This document shows, piece after piece, positions 1 to 6,184 of a stretch of 6,184 nucleotides of DNA. The number at the start of each line of letters is the position of its first letter. Position 1 is the stretch's first letter. The position numbers and the translations under genes were made by a program. This DNA is from Candidatus Zhuqueibacterota bacterium 4484_87 (GTDB lineage: Bacteria > Zhuqueibacterota > Zhuqueibacteria > Thermofontimicrobiales > Thermofontimicrobiaceae): contig NATN01000260.1 in NCBI GenBank assembly GCA_002085355.1, forward strand, positions 1-6,184, given 5' to 3'. Below the pieces are notes generated by a model that saw only the letters and a program-made list of their open reading frames with translations, ran no database searches and was not told the origin of the DNA.

Positions 1-1338
1 GATGGCCACTTTGCCATCTTTGAATAGAATGCTCGGTGAAATTGTGGAACGCGGTTGTTTGTTTGGCTCGGCGTTATTAATTTGGCTCATGGGCGAAAAG
101 CTTGTCATGCCATTATTGAGCAGAAAACCGCACACAGAAAGTCCGCATCCCCAAAATCGATTCAGGGTTTGTGTCACGGAAACAGCATTGCCATCCTTGT
201 CAATGACCGAAATATGTGTGGTGCTGCCGTTGATTTTTTCCTGTTTTGGTTTTCGAATATCGATTTTCCCCGGATTTGTTTTCTTCGGATTAGCTGGATT
301 TGCTTTAAGGAAATCAATTGTTTCGAATCTGGAACGGGCGAAAGTTTTTGTTATCAATGTTTCCGTCGGAATCGATGCAAATTTCGGATCGCCCAAATAG
401 GCAAGCCGATCAGCGTATGCGCGTTTCATCGTTTCAGCCATGAAATGAAATGTCTGCGGATTAGTTTCGAAACTTCCCCATTTTGATAAGTCTTTCAATT
501 CTAAAATATTAAGAATCTCCAAAACGGTAGCCCCGGACTGAGGCGGGGGCGCCGTTGCGATGGAGAAATTTCTGTACGAACCGCGCAGCGGATTGAGTTG
601 GCGAATACGATAATTCATCAAATCCTTTTTGCGCAGGGTTCCGCCATATCGTTGGACTTTCGCCTCGATGGAGTCGGCGATTTCCCCTTTGTAAAATATA
701 TCAGGCCCGTTCTCGGCCAATTTTTTCAAGGTTTCCAAAACGCGGTTATTGACAAGAGTGTCACCCACTTCCGGCGGAAGCTGATCCGGAAGATAAATTT
801 GTTGAGTTTCCGGAAACTGCATCAATTTTTCATAAGAATTGAAAATAATATTATGAAAGAACTCGTCAACCGGGACGCCTTTTTCCACCTTTGCGATAGC
901 TTTCAACAGCAAATCTTTCCATGAAAAAGTCCCATAGTGAGTCAGTGCAAAATGGAGTCCGGCAACTGTTCCCGGCACCAGGATGGCGCGAGCCGAATTG
1001 CTCTCTTTCAGCCTGTCAAAATTTTCAGGTACATTCGAAACCGCTTGTTGGTAGTAGTTGATGTAAGTCAGGCTGTCAGCATCGTGGAGATAAACCAACA
1101 TCCCGCCGCCACCACCGAGGCCTGAGGCATGTGGTTCAACGACTCCGGCTAAAATAGCAGTACCGACGGCTGCGTCCACCGCATTTCCGCCGGATTTCAA
1201 AATTTCGATACCAAATTCAGACGCCATGGGGTGCGCTGAAACGACCATGCCATTTTTTGCCGAATACTCATTTGCCAGAGCGACGGACACTGAAATTGTC
1301 CAAAAGAAAAAGAGGATTTTTAATGAATTTTTTAACAT
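1..1338 (-). CDS. Gamma-glutamyltransferase-family protein, secreted, C-terminus cut by window edge
   Basis: The frame is open for 446 codons from ATG 1338 to the left edge, so the small subunit is incomplete. Residues 1-22 form a signal peptide (Lys-rich start, hydrophobic FFFW core, AlA-N cleavage), which implies periplasmic action. Family motifs seen: SGGNAVDAAV (49-58), SGLGGGGGM (about 72-80), VPGTVAG (about 115-121), APPPQSG, and the autoprocessing/catalytic block GSTTHISVIDKDGNAVSVTQ, with the nucleophile Thr at 373 and Asn393 matching E. coli Asn411. Classical GGT is a self-cleaving hydrolase/transpeptidase of gamma-glutamyl amides such as glutathione. Here the FREMAP motif that carries the glutamate-binding Arg is NYYQQA (94-99), and the aspartate of the MDDF motif is Ser (MTSF, 411-414). 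The substrate may therefore differ from glutathione. A GAGAG ribosome site lies 6 bases before the ATG, and the upstream gene ends 22 bases away, so co-transcription is likely. Family is secure; substrate is not. Confidence 0.93.
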   Translation of the reverse strand, partial: MLKNSLKILFFFWTISVSVALANEYSAKNGMVVSAHPMASEFGIEILKSGGNAVDAAVGTAILAGVVEPHASGLGGGGGMLVYLHDADSLTYINYYQQAVSNVPENFDRLKESNSARAILVPGTVAGLHFALTHYGTFSWKDLLLKAIAKVEKGVPVDEFFHNIIFNSYEKLMQFPETQQIYLPDQLPPEVGDTLVNNRVLETLKKLAENGPDIFYKGEIADSIEAKVQRYGGTLRKKDLMNYRIRQLNPLRGSYRNFSIATAPPPQSGATVLEILNILELKDLSKWGSFETNPQTFHFMAETMKRAYADRLAYLGDPKFASIPTETLITKTFARSRFETIDFLKANPANPKKTNPGKIDIRKPKQEKINGSTTHISVIDKDGNAVSVTQTLNRFWGCGLSVCGFLLNNGMTSFSPMSQINNAEPNKQPRSTISPSILFKDGKVAI

Positions 1339-1360
1339 CTGATTCTCTCGATAAATTTTC

Positions 1361-1918
1361 TTATTTCTCTGCTCCAAAAATTGAAATTAATACATCTTTG
1401 GCATTCAAAATTTTATCAATGTACTTCAACGGAATTTTTTTGCCATCAGCAATTTTTTTGAAAAATCCATCTTCATCACCATCTTTGAGCACGACGAGGT
1501 AGTCGGCATTTTCCGCGGCAACTTGATTGAATTCGTCTGAGAGAGAACCGCGTCGTTTTTTGCCGCCCAGGTGCATTGTCACGATTTTCATTTTTGCTTT
1601 TTTAGCTGTATCGATCAGAGATTTCACGCGCTTCATTTCCTGATCTTTGTCAATATTTGCCGCGCCGAGTCCCTTGGTGCTGCCGCCGCTGACCAGAATT
1701 AGGGTCTTATTAGCTTTGAGCATGTCCGGCTGCGCCAATTTATCGTATTGAAATTTGAGACCGGCTTTCTGGGAAAGAATTTTTACCATCATTCCTTCGG
1801 GACTTTGCCCGGCTGCTGTGATCAGAAATGGCTGTTCAGCTTTGAAATCACCGGCAAAAAGAACAGTAACGCTCAAAATAAGTCCGAATGCGAGTAATAG
1901 AGAGATGCTTTTTTTCAT
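1361..1918 (-). CDS. Small secreted alpha/beta protein, DUF6305-like
   Basis: This encodes 185 residues. The start is set at ATG 1918 because a strong AGAAGGAG site lies 10 bases upstream and the protein then opens with a signal peptide (MKKSISLLLAFGL..., likely cleavage after LFA). A longer frame from ATG 1987 would add 23 residues encoded by an intergenic repeat and is not credible. After the signal the pattern is strand-helix alternation: PFLITAAGQSPEG, then TLILVSGGSTKGLGAA with a Gly/Ser-rich loop, then KIVTMHLGGKKRRG and DYLVVLKDGDEDGFF. This resembles a Rossmann- or flavodoxin-like fold. There is no lipobox Cys. From memory the SGGSTKGLGAA pattern belongs to the uncharacterised family DUF6305; a Pfam search would settle it. 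No enzymatic function can be assigned. It sits 22 bases ahead of the GGT-like gene and downstream of permease and acylase genes, so a periplasmic accessory or binding role is plausible but inferred. Confidence 0.9.
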   Translation of the reverse strand: MKKSISLLLAFGLILSVTVLFAGDFKAEQPFLITAAGQSPEGMMVKILSQKAGLKFQYDKLAQPDMLKANKTLILVSGGSTKGLGAANIDKDQEMKRVKSLIDTAKKAKMKIVTMHLGGKKRRGSLSDEFNQVAAENADYLVVLKDGDEDGFFKKIADGKKIPLKYIDKILNAKDVLISIFGAEK

Positions 1919-1928
1919 TTTCTTATTT

Positions 1929-1936
1929 CTCCTTCT
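1929..1936 (-). promoter_or_regulatory. Ribosome binding site deciding the DUF6305-like start
   Basis: AGAAGGAG on the minus strand lies 10 bases before ATG 1918. It is the best Shine-Dalgarno match in the window and places the start at the signal peptide rather than at the upstream in-frame ATG 1987 inside a repeat. Confidence 0.8.
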
Positions 1937-1948
1937 GTTTGAAAAGAA

Positions 1949-2041
1949 TGCCACCAAGACACCAAGACTCGAAGCTCCTCCTCCCATTTTTTATTTATTC
2001 CATGGAGGTTTTGAGTCTTCGAGACAAAACTTTTTTTGATT
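1949..2041. repeat. Interspersed intergenic repeat, copy A
   Basis: The element opens with GCCACCAAGACACCAAGAC (1950-1968), has a core TTTTTTATTTATTCC (1987-2001) and closes with TTGAGTCTTCGAG (2011-2023) followed by a T-run. CTCGAAG (1968-1974) can pair with CTTCGAG (2017-2023), so the ends are weakly inverted. All three blocks recur in the same order in copy B, 128 to 136 bases further on. It lies in the leader of the DUF6305-like gene. No function is known to me; similar CACCAAGACAC phrases are common between genes in environmental bacterial genomes. Confidence 0.7.
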
Positions 2042-2084
2042 AGTTAAAAAAGAAACCAAATTTATTTCTTCGTTTGCAGATAAG

Positions 2085-2170
2085 TGCCGCCAAGACCCCA
2101 AAACTAGAAGTCCTTTCCTTTCTTTTTTATTTATTCCTTTGAGTCTTCGAGGCGGAACTCTTTATTTTGA
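2085..2170. repeat. Interspersed intergenic repeat, copy B
   Basis: Same architecture as copy A: GCCGCCAAGACCCCAAAAC (2086-2104, 16 of 19 matching), an identical 15-base core (2123-2137) and an identical 13-base TTGAGTCTTCGAG (2139-2151), then TTTGATT-like sequence. It abuts the stop codon of the broken M14 gene (TAA at 2164-2162) and may supply the last bases of that frame. It could be a 3' element of the gene, but no classical terminator hairpin with a U-run is visible. Confidence 0.7.
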
Positions 2171-3219
2171 TTCATTCAAAAAGAATCCAATTCCTTTCTC
2201 TGTAATTTCTTGAAAATCAGGAATATTTCCAATTTCAATCAATTTATCCGCATGATATCCATTCCACACTTCAAAAAATTTCTGCAGCGCCGCCAGATGT
2301 CTGCCGACGCGAACTTTGAGCGGAATCCCTTCCGGGGGGAAATCGACTGCTAATAAGCCGTGGGCTGCTGCTTCTGTGTAAATTTTGTCCTTTCCGTCGA
2401 TGACCGCGTCCGGAGTAAGTTTGCCGTGATATCTCCCCTGGACTGTATTTGCCGTCTCCATTAAAATCGCAGCGATGCCTAATTGATCGCCCCATTCGCG
2501 ATGGGAGAGACCGCGAAAATGTTCCGGCGACGGTTATGAGCCACAATGGCGTTGATCACCGGATATTCCAGTGAAGCTTCGTGGAGATCAAATGCCAGAT
2601 CGACTTTTTCCTTTCTCAGCAATTCCATGATAGCAAAAGCCACTTTTTCCGTGAGCGATCCGTCAGGCTTGCCGGGATAGGAACGATTTAAATTTCGCGT
2701 TTCTCCACCGGATAACTTTTGCCCCGAAGGAAAATGGCGATAAACTTCCGGGTCAGGCCACTGGTCAATGGGATTGGTATTTCGCGAACCAAAACGGAAC
2801 CAGCGCATTCCGTGAGGTGTGGGAATAAAAAAACGCTGCGGATTTGCTTCCTGGGGATCGTTGTGCGAAAATGCGCTGTTGTTTGCTCTTGGAATTACAA
2901 TTAGCCTGCCTGCCTGAACTTGCGCTCGCTCGATGAGGCAGATTGCAGTGATAAATCCAGCCGGCTCGTTGGGATGAGTCCCGCCGAGAATGAGCACTGT
3001 TGCGCCCGGATTTTCTCCTTCAAAAAAATAAACTTCCGTGTCACCATTCGTTCCCCGTAACGGAGAAAAGTAGTCGCTCAACATTTTCTTTTCCGAGATT
3101 CCCTGTCCCGGATAAATTGGCTCCGGTTGCCTCATGCGCAAAAAATCGCGTCCGGCAACTGCCGCAAGAAAAACGGAAAAAAACAGAATGACAATCGCTC
3201 GAATTTTTGAGTTTTTCAT
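2162..3219 (-). pseudogene. M14-type zinc acylase/desuccinylase (aspartoacylase-like), broken by internal deletion and frameshift
   Basis: The N-terminal frame runs from ATG 3219 to a stop at 2479 (246 residues). It has an uncleaved-looking signal or anchor helix (about 7-23), the zinc motif GGTHPNEPAG with His82 and Glu85, the substrate-site motif RNLNRSYPG (175-183), and DLHEAS with zinc ligand His213. After INAIVAHN (to about residue 229) the family sequence resumes in another frame as SPEHFRGLSHREWGDQLG (from base 2530). It then runs through METANTVQGRYHGK, which should hold the catalytic Glu, to the stop at 2162. By recollection of homologs, roughly 25-35 residues are missing at the junction, so this looks like a deletion whose length is not a multiple of three. 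The translated N-terminal product would lack the catalytic Glu. An AGAGG site overlaps the stop of the 48-residue upstream gene, 7 bases away, so translation is probably coupled. Expected role: hydrolysis of N-acyl or peptide-like amides in the periplasm. An assembly error is the main alternative to a genuine pseudogene. Confidence 0.8.
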
Positions 3220-3226
3220 TTTGCCT

Positions 3227-3373
3227 CTACTTGATTAAAAGAACTCTGAGTATCAAAGGAATTAGAACAATCAAATGCGTGAGTTGATTCCGCCAGTTTT
3301 TTTCTTTGAATAAATCAACTATCGAAAGAATCAAAATCAGCCCAGTAATGAGCAGGTAAATAATTTTTAACAT
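3227..3373 (-). CDS. 48-residue membrane protein with two predicted helices
   Basis: The frame starts at ATG 3373 and stops with TAG at 3229-3227. The product is MLKIIYLLITGLILILSIVD followed by a polar stretch and a second hydrophobic segment. Helix one is about residues 3-22, a charged loop KEKNWRNQ is about 23-30, and helix two is about 32-47. This suggests a short hairpin in the inner membrane. Support for translation: AAGGA lies 6 bases before the ATG, and the stop codon overlaps the AGAGG site of the following acylase gene, a usual sign of coupling. I recognise no family. It lies after the TRAP-type large permease, where a small permease subunit (DctQ, normally about 160 residues and four helices) might be expected; it is far too short to be DctQ. 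It could be a reduced partner or stabiliser of the permease, or an anchor for the acylase. Both are inference. Confidence 0.75.
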   Translation of the reverse strand: MLKIIYLLITGLILILSIVDLFKEKNWRNQLTHLIVLIPLILRVLLIK

Positions 3374-3379
3374 GGTCAT

Positions 3380-3384
3380 TCCTT
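3380..3384 (-). promoter_or_regulatory. Ribosome binding site of the 48-residue membrane protein
   Basis: AAGGA on the minus strand lies 6 bases before ATG 3373. Its quality and spacing are the main argument that this short frame is translated. Confidence 0.65.
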
Positions 3385-3408
3385 ATTCTTTTTAGCTAAA
3401 AGTTTTCC

Positions 3409-3441
3409 AGAAACCTGGTATTTCAAAAATGCCAGGTTTCT
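3409..3441. repeat. REP-like hairpin
   Basis: Arms AGAAACCTGG (3409-3418) and CCAGGTTTCT (3432-3441) are perfect complements. The stem continues inward through TATTT/AAATG with one G-T pair, giving about 15 pairs and a 3-base loop. On the minus strand it is followed by GGAAAACTTTTAGC, not a clean U-run, so it is not a typical intrinsic terminator. It lies between the permease and the 48-residue gene and could cap or stabilise an mRNA end, or be an extragenic palindrome. Confidence 0.75.
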
Positions 3442-3442
3442 A

Positions 3443-3487
3443 AAATCCGTGAAGATCCGCAAAATCCGCGTTCATCCGCGTGCTATT
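3443..3487. repeat. Short ATCCG array between permease and small membrane gene
   Basis: ATCCG occurs at 3445, 3454, 3464 and 3474, a spacing of 9 to 10 bases, in phrases such as AAATCCGCGTTCATCCGCG. It sits directly beside the hairpin at 3409-3441 and just after the permease stop at 3506. Similar phrases occur between genes in many environmental genomes (recollection). No role is assigned. Confidence 0.6.
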
Positions 3488-3505
3488 AAATGCAATGCAC
3501 AATTT

Positions 3506-4777
3506 TTAAACAATCAGAAATTTCTCCAGAACATTAGCCAATAAAATCATCCCGATTCCATAAATTGCCACAAGTAACGCGTATGGCAAACAAACTTTTA
3601 AAATGCGAAAATAATTTTTCTCTTCAACAACTTGTGCTGCGAAAATTCCCGCCAATGCTGTCGGCGGCATCAGATCGCCAAGGCTGGCGACGAGCGTGAG
3701 CCCTGACGCAACGATGATTTCGTTCTGTCCGAGCAAGGCTAAAAGAAAGGGGACGCCTAACACGTAGGATGCGCCATAAGAAGAAATTGCGCCGAACAGC
3801 GGCAGGGAAATCATAATCCCGATGTAAAGCCAGAACGACGGCAATTGTGTGGCGTTAACAATCAAGAAGCCGCGCACGCCGGTCAGTGTCATGATTTGAA
3901 TGAACATGCCAATCCCGACGAGAATGCCCATCACCGGCATGGCGTCGTGAATTGCCTGCAAAGCAACTTTGTAAAAGTTGAAATTTTTACCGGATTTGAA
4001 AGCTGTCAAACTGGCGATGATGAAAATGAGGGGCATTCCCAGCGATGTGTATTTGCTCGGAAAAATTCGCGTTACGAGCATGAGAATGACCAGAATGATG
4101 ATCGGCAGAAAAAGTCGCCAGGCAGATCGGTATTCCGGTTTTTCGGGCAATTTTTCCAGAACTTTTTCAATGTCCACAGATTTGACGTAACGGTAGCCGA
4201 TTGCCAGTGTGGTGAAAATTGCCAGCGGCAGAGATGCAAAAAGCAGCGGCAATTCGAAACCAATGTAGGGCATATCCACGCCGCCGCCGATGATCATTGC
4301 CGGGACATTTATCGGCGGAGCCACCATGCCAAAAAGGGCAGCCATGGCGATAATTGTGCCTGTTTTGACGCGAGGAATTCCCAGATGCATTAACGCCGGC
4401 GCGACAATGGCGCCTGTTGTCAAAACTGCTGCAGTGGAAAGACCTGTGATCATGCCGGGAAACATGATGAAAAGCGTGATCAGTGTCAACATCCAGAACG
4501 GTCTGTCGTGGAGGTGGATGATGATGAGACGACTGATTTCGCCGAGCGCGCCGGTGGCTTTGATGATTTCCATGAAAATCATGGCAGTGGCGATGATAAG
4601 AATCGGATCCAGGTAAGCAAAAGTTCCCTCGACCAGATGCCGCACCGGAACGCCGTAGCCTGCAATTAGAGCGCCCAGAACCGCAGAAATCGCCAGGGAA
4701 ACGCCGATGGGAAATTTTGTCAAAAAAACGAGCAATGCGAAAGCGAGGATCATTACGATGAGAATAATCAGTTCCAT
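3506..4777 (-). CDS. TRAP-type transporter large permease (DctM-like, IT superfamily)
   Basis: This is a 423-residue, almost wholly hydrophobic protein with about ten to twelve membrane segments, the usual size of DctM. Two family-like signatures sit in the two half-repeats: TGLSTAAVLTTGAIVAPAL (111-129) with MVAPPINVPA (151-160), and the second-half counterpart ASLGDLMPPTALAG (364-377). These are the helix-breaking Pro-Pro hairpin regions that form the sodium and substrate sites in this superfamily. A soluble stretch VDIEKVLEKLPEKPEYRSAW (201-220) separates the halves. DctM normally works with a four-helix DctQ and a periplasmic DctP to import carboxylates using sodium; neither is encoded in the window. 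The start at ATG 4777 gives the usual hydrophobic N-terminus, with GGAG 11 bases upstream. Downstream lie a short membrane protein, an acylase and a GGT-like enzyme, which suggests a carboxylate or amino-acid derivative as substrate. Another IT-superfamily carrier that works alone is the alternative. Confidence 0.85.
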   Translation of the reverse strand: MELIILIVMILAFALLVFLTKFPIGVSLAISAVLGALIAGYGVPVRHLVEGTFAYLDPILIIATAMIFMEIIKATGALGEISRLIIIHLHDRPFWMLTLITLFIMFPGMITGLSTAAVLTTGAIVAPALMHLGIPRVKTGTIIAMAALFGMVAPPINVPAMIIGGGVDMPYIGFELPLLFASLPLAIFTTLAIGYRYVKSVDIEKVLEKLPEKPEYRSAWRLFLPIIILVILMLVTRIFPSKYTSLGMPLIFIIASLTAFKSGKNFNFYKVALQAIHDAMPVMGILVGIGMFIQIMTLTGVRGFLIVNATQLPSFWLYIGIMISLPLFGAISSYGASYVLGVPFLLALLGQNEIIVASGLTLVASLGDLMPPTALAGIFAAQVVEEKNYFRILKVCLPYALLVAIYGIGMILLANVLEKFLIV

Positions 4778-4804
4778 GCGAAAATTAGCTCCGTATTTTT
4801 TTAA

Positions 4805-4876
4805 TCACACAAAGACGCAGAGACACAAAGAATTTCTAAATTAAAAAAGCTTCGTTTCTTTTTGTCTTGGTGGCAG
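4805..4876. repeat. Degenerate inverted CACCAAGAC-type repeat, copy C
   Basis: The left arm begins CACACAAAGACGCAGAGAC (4806-4824). The right arm, read on the minus strand from 4876, begins CTGCCACCAAGACAAAAAG. The arms resemble each other and the outer arm of copies A and B, with an A/T-rich centre containing AAGCTT. It fills the 103-base spacer between the amylase-like gene and the permease. The centre could form a weak AT-rich hairpin, but I do not call it a terminator. Confidence 0.5.
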
Positions 4877-4880
4877 AAAA

Positions 4881-6184
4881 TTATTTTAACTCTTTAGACA
4901 ATTCGATCAATTTTTCAATCTGATAGCCTGATTTTTTGCTGATTGATTGCAGATTTTCCGCGATGTAGAAAATCTTTTTTGCTTTTTTATTTGCTGTTGT
5001 TTTTTTTGATGGCATTTCAAACAACGCAACCAATGTCAACCATCTGATGAGCGATTCAAAGTTTTCTTTGTTGTACCACAAAATATCTTCGTAGCGATTG
5101 ACGCCGAGAAAATTTTGTATCTCTGAATAGGCGAGCAAGTTTTTTAGCAAATGATAAATCGGCTTTTCTTCTTCCAAATTTTCATGCCAATCCTGAAATA
5201 AAACAAGAATTTCTGTTAGTAAAATAATACGTTCGATTTCGTTTTCGGCGATTTTCGATTCTGTGAGCGAATGGCGCATTAATTTCCCTAATAGCCATTC
5301 GTCGATATAGCTGCGGCTCAACTCGGCGTGGTCGTTTTCAGCGATGAGTTTGCCAATGTCACGCAAGGCCAGGAAAAAGAATAATTTTCTTTCCCACTGA
5401 ATTTCTTTGTTTTGAATTTCCATGAACAATTTTTTGAAGGCAGTCTGATATTTTTTTATGGTCATAAATCCTGAAATGGAATCAGGCAGATTTGATACTC
5501 GAAATAAATTTTTCTTGAAACCTTCAATAATTTTTGACGTTTTGTTTTCCGCAGCGACAAATTTTGCCGCGACTGAAATAAACCCATCAAAAGATTGCAT
5601 GAGGTAATCAGTTGCCGAATATACTGAAGCCGTTCGTAATCTCCTGAATTGTCTTAAGCTTTCCTGATGAATCAATTTCTCAAATTGCAAATGAACGGGC
5701 TGCAAGTACAATTCCTTCACCGTTTCTTCAATGTTCGGCACGCCGCGTCCGTTGAGATAATCGTTGAGCTGGGCATAGTGATGCCATTCATTGTCTTCCA
5801 CTTCGCGGAAATCCAGGAAAACTTGGTATTTGAATGCTTCCAATTCCACATACAAGCCATCGTTCCAGAGCTGGCGGTTGCTGCGAATAAATTCCAGTCC
5901 GTTGATCTGATCCCGAAAAATAGTAAAATAGCGATCGTCATTTCGCAAACCCAGTCCCTCGGCAAGCGACTTTTGTTCCAGATGTTCGCCGGATTCGGTT
6001 TTCACCTTGTATGCAACTGAAGTTTTGATCCAGCCTCTGGCACGTTCAAATTTATTATTGAAAACTACCAGTGCACGTTCGTCTCCGGAGCGATTGGAAT
6101 AGGCGAAGACATTTTCATTGACATATCCTTCGGTAGCGAAAAAATCGTAGAGAAGAAAATTTTTCACATCTGCGAAAAGATAGC
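4881..6184 (-). CDS. C-terminal part of a large alpha-amylase-family (GH13-like) protein, 5' end outside window
   Basis: The frame is open from the right edge to TAA at 4883-4881, giving 433 residues in view. A GTG at 6167 is an internal Val: the upstream in-frame codons read YLFAD and continue the conserved run YLFADVKNFLLYDFF, so the gene starts beyond the window. Features seen: NENVFAYSNRSGDERALVVF (residues 23-42), FRDQINGLEFIRSNRQLW, VFLDFREVEDNEWHHYAQLN and LNGRGVPNI, then a long helical, charged tail ending in a Lys-rich stretch (SKKTTANKKAKK). From memory these strings match the region after the catalytic barrel in very long (above 1,000 residue) alpha-amylase-family proteins of Chloroflexi and related uncultured bacteria. 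No GH13 catalytic residues are in view, so the enzymatic call depends on what lies upstream. A role in alpha-glucan metabolism is inferred. It is separated by 103 bases and a repeat from the permease, so it is probably not part of the same unit. Confidence 0.8.
   Translation of the reverse strand, partial: YLFADVKNFLLYDFFATEGYVNENVFAYSNRSGDERALVVFNNKFERARGWIKTSVAYKVKTESGEHLEQKSLAEGLGLRNDDRYFTIFRDQINGLEFIRSNRQLWNDGLYVELEAFKYQVFLDFREVEDNEWHHYAQLNDYLNGRGVPNIEETVKELYLQPVHLQFEKLIHQESLRQFRRLRTASVYSATDYLMQSFDGFISVAAKFVAAENKTSKIIEGFKKNLFRVSNLPDSISGFMTIKKYQTAFKKLFMEIQNKEIQWERKLFFFLALRDIGKLIAENDHAELSRSYIDEWLLGKLMRHSLTESKIAENEIERIILLTEILVLFQDWHENLEEEKPIYHLLKNLLAYSEIQNFLGVNRYEDILWYNKENFESLIRWLTLVALFEMPSKKTTANKKAKKIFYIAENLQSISKKSGYQIEKLIELSKELK

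Noticed and set aside
2..486. Overlapping plus-strand frames of 132 and 143 codons
   Set aside because: They lie opposite the clearly conserved GGT-like coding frame and show no recognisable domain.
598..924. Plus-strand frame of 108 codons
   Set aside because: Antisense shadow of the GGT-like gene, no supporting start signal.
1919..1987. N-terminal extension of the DUF6305-like protein from ATG 1987
   Set aside because: The extra 23 residues come from repeat copy A, and a strong ribosome site and signal peptide mark ATG 1918 instead.
2271..2546. Minus-strand frame of 91 codons across the M14 gene
   Set aside because: It is the third frame at the broken M14 junction; the family sequence is carried by the other two frames.
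3443..3487. CRISPR-like array
   Set aside because: The units are only about 10 bases apart with no spacers of usual length and no cas genes nearby.
3845..4393. Plus-strand frame of 182 codons rich in His, Asn and Gln
   Set aside because: It is antisense to the hydrophobic permease gene; the polar composition is what the complement of hydrophobic codons gives, and no ribosome site or family motif is present.
4835..4860. Possible intrinsic terminator after the amylase-like gene
   Set aside because: The pairing is only short A/T stems around AAGCTT with no GC-rich stem, so it is better read as the centre of repeat copy C.
6165..6167. GTG start for the amylase-like gene at 6167
   Set aside because: The frame stays open to the window edge and the upstream codons (YLFAD) continue a run that appears conserved in the family, so this is an internal Val.

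Overview
The window carries a cluster of genes all read from the minus strand. Base composition is moderate, the spacers are AT-rich, and the spacers hold CACCAAGAC-type and ATCCGCG-type interspersed repeats. This combination suggests an uncultured environmental Gram-negative bacterium, perhaps of the Calditrichota/KSB1 or a related FCB lineage. That placement rests on general resemblance only and is tentative.

Layout in transcription order (right to left). (1) 6184-4881: the C-terminal part of a large protein that resembles the tail of long alpha-amylase-family (GH13-like) proteins; its 5' end lies outside the window. (2) 4880-4778: a spacer with a degenerate inverted repeat. (3) 4777-3506: a TRAP-type large permease (DctM-like, IT superfamily). 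(4) 3505-3374: a spacer with a perfect-stem hairpin and a short ATCCG array. (5) 3373-3227: a 48-residue protein with two membrane segments. (6) 3219-2162: an exported M14-type zinc acylase/desuccinylase (aspartoacylase-like) whose frame is broken by an apparent internal deletion. (7) 2161-1919: a spacer with two copies of a roughly 90-base repeat. (8) 1918-1361: a small secreted alpha/beta protein resembling DUF6305. (9) 1338-1: a secreted gamma-glutamyltransferase-family protein, cut by the left window edge.

The genes from 4777 to 1 look like one functional unit. They have the same strand, small gaps (7 and 22 bases at two junctions) and recognisable ribosome binding sites. The proposed theme is periplasmic cleavage of acylated or gamma-glutamyl-type compounds by the M14 and GGT-like enzymes, with uptake of the product by the permease. 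The window shows no DctP-type substrate-binding protein and no four-helix DctQ small permease. The 48-residue membrane protein and the secreted DUF6305-like protein occupy the places where such partners would be expected. This is the most interesting idea in the window, and it is inference. Two further oddities are the broken M14 gene and the GGT-like protein, which keeps the catalytic threonine but lacks residues that bind the glutamyl group in classical GGT.
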